Assembly (NCBI GenBank): GCA_910578565.1
Contig: CAJTQF010000003.1
Coordinates: 62,001 to 126,000 of the forward strand
Reading direction: 5' to 3'
Length of the DNA stretch: 64,000 nucleotides
DNA from: an uncultured Christensenella sp.
Lineage (GTDB): Bacteria > Bacillota > Clostridia > Christensenellales > Borkfalkiaceae
Below, in pieces: positions 60,674 through 64,000 of the stretch (the stretch's first letter is position 1; each line of letters starts with the position of its first letter). The notes beneath the pieces were generated by a model. That model had not been told where the DNA came from. It saw only the letters and a list, made by a program, of their open reading frames with translations, and ran no database searches. A program made the translations under genes and the position numbers.

Positions 60674-61703
60674 ATTCAATGATTTAACGGGCAAGCTGTT
60701 CGGAAGGCTGACCGCTGTGGAAAGGTTGCCTCCCCACGGAAAAAACACAGCATCGATGTGGGCTTGCAAGTGCGAGTGCGGTGGAACGGCGATAGTACGC
60801 GGCACCGACCTCGTGAACGGACACACTATGAGCTGCGGTTGTTACCGTAAAATGCAAAAGGCGATGCCCGCCGGGGGAATGCGTTTGCATCGTATTTGGG
60901 CGAATATGAAACAGCGGTGCAGCAATCCCAAAAGCAAAGATTATCAGTACTACGGCGGACGCGGTGTCAGCGTTTGCGAGGAATGGAAAGACAGCTTTGA
61001 GCAGTTCTTTTATTGGGCGATGTCCAATGGATACAAGGACGGCTTGACCATAGAAAGGAAAGATTGCAACGGAAACTACTGCCCCGAGAATTGCGAGTGG
61101 ATTCAAGCCAACCGCCAGCAGAGAAATACTCGCAGAAATCGGAAGTTTGTCATTCAAGGCAAAGAGTTCACGTTGACAGAGCTTTGCCGAATTTACAGTC
61201 AGCCGAGAAGTACGGTAGAGAGCCGCTTGAAAAAAGGAATTGACATCAAAACTGCATTAAAAAACGGGAGGTATAACTTGGATAACAGATTGTTGGAACT
61301 TTCCGACAAGCTCAAAGATTTGCGATTGCAAAAGAGCGAGTTGGAAGTGCAGACCAAGGGGGTCAATGAGGAAATCGACGGCGTAATGACTGAGATGATA
61401 GGAATCATGACAACCGAGGAATTGACATCGTTCAATCGCAATGGAACAACGTTCTCACTTGTGACAACAGAGTACCCGTCGCCCGAACCCGACAAGAAAG
61501 GCGAACTTTGGGAAGCAATGAAGGCAAACGGTTTCGAGGACTTGTTCACGATTAACAGTCAGACTTTGTCGGCAACGATAAAGGAACTCATTTCGGAAAA
61601 CGATGGCGTCTTGCCGACCTGGTTGGAAGGACTCATCAAGATAGCGGAAAAGAATAGCATCCGCGTCGCAAAAAGCAAAAAAATAATTAATTTTGGAGGA
61701 TGA
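60666..61703 (+). CDS. HNH-AP2-type homing nuclease fused in frame to a phage-type protein
   Basis: 345 residues. N-terminal AP2-like part (GKLFGRLTAVERL, WACKCECGG, GHTMSCGC, about residues 8-58), then the HNH homing motif MKQRCSNPKSKDYQYYGGRGVSVC, IERKDCNGNYCPENCEW (about 80-140) and NUMOD-like repeats to about 200. Residues 205 onward belong to a second kind of protein: coiled coil LLELSDKLKDLRLQKSEL and a helical end typical of phage ssDNA-associated proteins. A ribosome binding site GGGAGG and TTG at 61278 suggest that the second part also has its own start (see next entry). Confidence 0.8.
   Translation: MAKFNDLTGKLFGRLTAVERLPPHGKNTASMWACKCECGGTAIVRGTDLVNGHTMSCGCYRKMQKAMPAGGMRLHRIWANMKQRCSNPKSKDYQYYGGRGVSVCEEWKDSFEQFFYWAMSNGYKDGLTIERKDCNGNYCPENCEWIQANRQQRNTRRNRKFVIQGKEFTLTELCRIYSQPRSTVESRLKKGIDIKTALKNGRYNLDNRLLELSDKLKDLRLQKSELEVQTKGVNEEIDGVMTEMIGIMTTEELTSFNRNGTTFSLVTTEYPSPEPDKKGELWEAMKANGFEDLFTINSQTLSATIKELISENDGVLPTWLEGLIKIAEKNSIRVAKSKKIINFGG
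61278..61703 (+). CDS. Possible internal start: phage-type helical protein
   Basis: TTG at 61278 lies seven bases after GGGAGG and opens 141 residues in the same frame as the HNH-AP2 gene. The likely history is insertion of a mobile endonuclease gene at the 5' end of this gene such that read-through gives a fusion. Function of the helical protein is unknown; phage relatives of this shape are often DNA-binding. Confidence 0.5.
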   Translation: MDNRLLELSDKLKDLRLQKSELEVQTKGVNEEIDGVMTEMIGIMTTEELTSFNRNGTTFSLVTTEYPSPEPDKKGELWEAMKANGFEDLFTINSQTLSATIKELISENDGVLPTWLEGLIKIAEKNSIRVAKSKKIINFGG

Positions 61704-61705
61704 AA

Positions 61706-62404
61706 ATGGCAAACGAAGTAGCAAAAAGAGAAGAAAGCGCAGTAGCGGAGTACGGTTCGGGAATTAATTTCAGCGACCTGCTTGTTGAGGAACTTGACGG
61801 GCTCACCCCGTCGTTTGAAAGAATCAAAATCCCGGCGGGCGGCGGACTTGCATACGAAGTCCCCGGCGACGATCCCGACAGCCCCGACAGCGTAAAAGAG
61901 TTCAAGGCGGTTATTCTGTATCATCACCCGATTAACTGCTACTACAAAGAAGAGTACACGGGCGGCAACAATCCCCCCGACTGCGGCTCGATGGACGGAA
62001 AAATCGGTATCGAAGCGGAAACGGGCGAGGTTAAAACGTGCGCCGAATGCGAGTTTAATAAGTTCGGAAGCGGAAAGAACGGCGCAAAGGCGTGCAAGCA
62101 GAAACGCAGAATTTATCTTTTGAGAGAAGGTGAAGCGTTGCCTACAATTCTGTCGCTGCCCACGGGAAGTCTCGGCGAGTTCAGTAAGTACGTGATGCGC
62201 TTGCTTTCGAAGGGCAAAAAGACCAACGCTGTCGTAACCAAGTTCACGCTGAAGAAAGCGCAGAACAGCGGCGGCATCAACTACTCGCAGGCGGTGTTCG
62301 CTGTGGACAGACAGCTCACGGACGAGGAACTCAAGAGCATCTTGCCTATGAGCGAACAGGTCAAGACTATGGCAACCAAAGTTACCGAGCTTGACGAAGA
62401 ATAA
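61706..62404 (+). CDS. Phage/plasmid-type protein with cysteine motif
   Basis: 232 residues from ATG 61706 after GGAGG. Visible are CGSMDGKIGIEAETGEVKTCAECEFNKFGSGKNGAKACKQKRRIYLL (about 100-140, four cysteines) and a negatively charged end. The character matches elements' recombination or ssDNA-related proteins, but I cannot name the family. Followed by a hairpin (about 62415-62445) without T-run. Confidence 0.65.
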   Translation: MANEVAKREESAVAEYGSGINFSDLLVEELDGLTPSFERIKIPAGGGLAYEVPGDDPDSPDSVKEFKAVILYHHPINCYYKEEYTGGNNPPDCGSMDGKIGIEAETGEVKTCAECEFNKFGSGKNGAKACKQKRRIYLLREGEALPTILSLPTGSLGEFSKYVMRLLSKGKKTNAVVTKFTLKKAQNSGGINYSQAVFAVDRQLTDEELKSILPMSEQVKTMATKVTELDEE

Positions 62405-62468
62405 AAAATAATCGGCAAAGGGGCGGTGGTAAAGACTGCCGCCCTATGTTGCTGAATCAGGTGGAACA

Positions 62469-62795
62469 ATGGGAAGAAAAATCGTTTATATCTGCTCACC
62501 GTTAAGTCGGAGCTATGAGAAGAATATTGTCAAAGCAAATCTCTACTCCCGATTCGCATACGAACAAAGCTGTCTGCCGATTGCGCCACACGTTATATTT
62601 CCGCAATTCTTGGATGACGAAAATATGACCGAAAGAAGGGCGGGCATGGATATGGGCTTGCAGCTCTTGGATATATGTAGCGAGCTTTGGGTGTTCGGCA
62701 CTCGCATCAGCGAGGGGATGAAGGCAGAAATAGAAAAAGCAAAGATAAAAGGAATATCTATACGGTATTTCTCGGAGAGCATGGAGGAAGGATGA
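62469..62795 (+). CDS. DUF4406/nucleoside deoxyribosyltransferase-like protein
   Basis: 108 residues. IVYICSPLSRSYEKNIVKANLYSRFAYEQSCLPIAPHVIFPQFL and LDICSELWVFGTRISEGMKAEIEKAKIKGI are typical of the DUF4406 / MazG-like SLOG group, common on phages. Overlaps the primase gene by 4 bases. Confidence 0.75.
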   Translation: MGRKIVYICSPLSRSYEKNIVKANLYSRFAYEQSCLPIAPHVIFPQFLDDENMTERRAGMDMGLQLLDICSELWVFGTRISEGMKAEIEKAKIKGISIRYFSESMEEG

Positions 62796-64000
62796 CGGAC
62801 ATTTTCGAAAAGGTCAAAGACCAAGTCAAAATAGCCGAGGCGGTTTCGCTGTTTGGGCTGCAACTTAATAGCAGAGATAAGTGTCATTGCCCTTTTCACC
62901 GTGAAAAGACACCGTCGTTTTCTGTTGACCGAAAGAACAATATTTTCACTTGCTTCGGATGCGGCGAAACGGGCGACGTTATAGCGTTCGCTACGAAGAT
63001 GAAAGACGTCGAACCGCTCGAAGGCGCAAAGTTTCTTGCGGAGGCGTTCCATATCGATATAGACGATTGCCCCAAACGCCAGAGCATAAAGGAATATCTG
63101 ACACAATGCATTCGAGATGTCGGACAAACCGATTATTTCTCACGGCGCGGACTGAGCGCCGCAACAATAAAAACCTATTGCTTGGGCTATGACGTAAAGC
63201 ACCATTCGGTCGTCCTGCCTTATTCGTCGGAACTGAAATACTATCAGACGCGGAGCATCGCTGACAAAAAATTCTATAAACCTACCACCGAAGAAGCTGG
63301 GGCAGAACCGCTCTTCAATCGTCGGGCCTTGTGGGGTAACAGCCGTGAACCTGTCTTCATAGTAGAAAGTCCGTTGTGCGCATTATCGATATGTCAATGC
63401 GGCGGCTCGGCGGTGTCGCTTTGCGGAATAGGTGGAACGAACAAACTCGTCAAGGAAGTCAAGGCAAGAAAACCGAATGCACCGCTCGTGCTTTGCTTGG
63501 ACAATGACGATCCTGGACAGAAAGCATCGCAGGGACTTGCGGACGAGCTGACCAAGCACAAAGTGCCGTTCATCGTCTATAACGTTGCGGGCAAGAAGAA
63601 AGACCCCAACGAATTGCTGATGGAAGACCCAAAGAAACTGCAATCATCTATAACAGCGGCAAAGAAGGAAGTTCGGAAAATCTATAAGCGAGGCGTCGGA
63701 AGTATCATTGCCAGCGACTTGCAAGATATGCATATCGAACCGCCGCAATGGTTGATTCCGAATGTATTGCCGCAGGGCTTGGCGATTTTATGCGCAAGTT
63801 CAAAGGTCGGCAAATCCTGGATGTCAATGCAGATGTGCTTGGCGATAACCACGGGCAAGAATTTCTTGGACTATCCAACGAAGAAAGCAGGGTGTCTGTA
63901 CCTTGCACTCGAAGACAGTCTATATCGATTGAAAGACCGACTCAATAAATTGCTTGATGGCGACGATGCACCGTCCAATTTTTATATGGGCGTTACCGCT
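62792..64000 (+). CDS. Primase-helicase, replication initiation protein (partial, runs off right edge)
   Basis: 403 residues to the end of the window; no stop. A CHC2 zinc-finger is at the start (KCHCPFHREKTPSFSV, FTCFGCGETGDVIAF, about residues 28-63), followed by Toprim-like VFIVESPLCALSI and LVLCLDNDDPGQKA (about 190-250), then an AAA/RecA-type ATPase with Walker A LAILCASSKVGKSW (about 330-345) and LYLALEDSLYRLKDRL. Architecture matches primase-RepA/DnaB-like helicase fusions of phages and integrative elements. Confidence 0.85.
   Translation, partial: MTDIFEKVKDQVKIAEAVSLFGLQLNSRDKCHCPFHREKTPSFSVDRKNNIFTCFGCGETGDVIAFATKMKDVEPLEGAKFLAEAFHIDIDDCPKRQSIKEYLTQCIRDVGQTDYFSRRGLSAATIKTYCLGYDVKHHSVVLPYSSELKYYQTRSIADKKFYKPTTEEAGAEPLFNRRALWGNSREPVFIVESPLCALSICQCGGSAVSLCGIGGTNKLVKEVKARKPNAPLVLCLDNDDPGQKASQGLADELTKHKVPFIVYNVAGKKKDPNELLMEDPKKLQSSITAAKKEVRKIYKRGVGSIIASDLQDMHIEPPQWLIPNVLPQGLAILCASSKVGKSWMSMQMCLAITTGKNFLDYPTKKAGCLYLALEDSLYRLKDRLNKLLDGDDAPSNFYMGVTA

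Overview
The window looks like the replication-origin side of a spore-forming Clostridia-type (Bacillota) chromosome with a large accessory island behind a tRNA cluster. Evidence for the lineage: rpmH-rnpA-yidD-yidC, dnaN, rsmG and soj/spo0J order, perfect parS sites, the sporulation/germination genes yyaC, sleB and ypeB, and AGGAGG-type ribosome binding sites. I cannot place genus or species from sequence alone.

Region 1 (1-23.2 kb) is mostly core. A leftward operon dnaN-rpmH-rnpA-yidD-yidC is divergent from rsmG. dnaA is absent, yet DnaA-box clusters occur both in the dnaN/rsmG gap (3.4-3.6 kb) and before ftsH (7.13-7.35 kb), the second followed by two parS sites; a third parS precedes parA. 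Between them are a SLOG-family gene, two tandem paralogous structured RNAs (4.82-5.22 kb), each with a consensus promoter and with alternative hairpins, and yyaC. After parAB come a duplicated XRE-regulator/membrane-protein module, the germination pair sleB-ypeB, a PP-loop amidotransferase-like gene with a flavodoxin/ferredoxin gene, and a surface-polymer cluster with a YidC-CDP-glycerol-transferase fusion and a sulfatase-fold membrane enzyme.

Region 2 (23.2-23.9 kb) is a tRNA cluster (Val, Gly, Cys, Leu) with a degenerate partial tRNA-Leu copy.

Region 3 (24-64 kb) is an accessory island running off the right edge. In order: HNH protein, WYL regulator, two CoiA-like nuclease-type proteins, a UPF0340 gene, a tyrosine recombinase with inverted repeats behind it; an operon of membrane protein, unknown 629-residue protein and PLP-dependent decarboxylase, followed by a convergent tRNA-like gene with its own promoter, genome-encoded CCA and terminator, and another unknown protein; a 13-gene signalling block (XRE, AAA+, two YbjN-like, vWA, PP2C, Ser/Thr kinase, zinc-ribbon/membrane protein, ASCH, FtsZ-like GTPase, metallophosphatase, HAD); a truncated FRG gene; a UvrD-type helicase with an embedded nuclease-like segment; a C5-methyltransferase-centred restriction cluster with LAGLIDADG-like, PD-(D/E)XK-like and DUF262 proteins; small zinc ribbons with a pseudoknotted leader candidate; and a phage/plasmid-type replication module (HTH genes, SNF2 helicase, HNH-AP2 protein, primase-helicase).

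Three promoters spread over 33 kb of the island (24.0, 48.25 and 57.3 kb) share one operator-like architecture, so the island may be partly co-regulated, perhaps by the WYL protein. The best candidates for an undescribed system are (a) the tRNA-like gene with its PLP-decarboxylase operon, (b) the kinase/phosphatase/vWA/AAA+ block with a tubulin-like GTPase, and (c) the tandem riboswitch-like RNAs near the origin. All functions are inferred from motifs read by eye; no database search was run.
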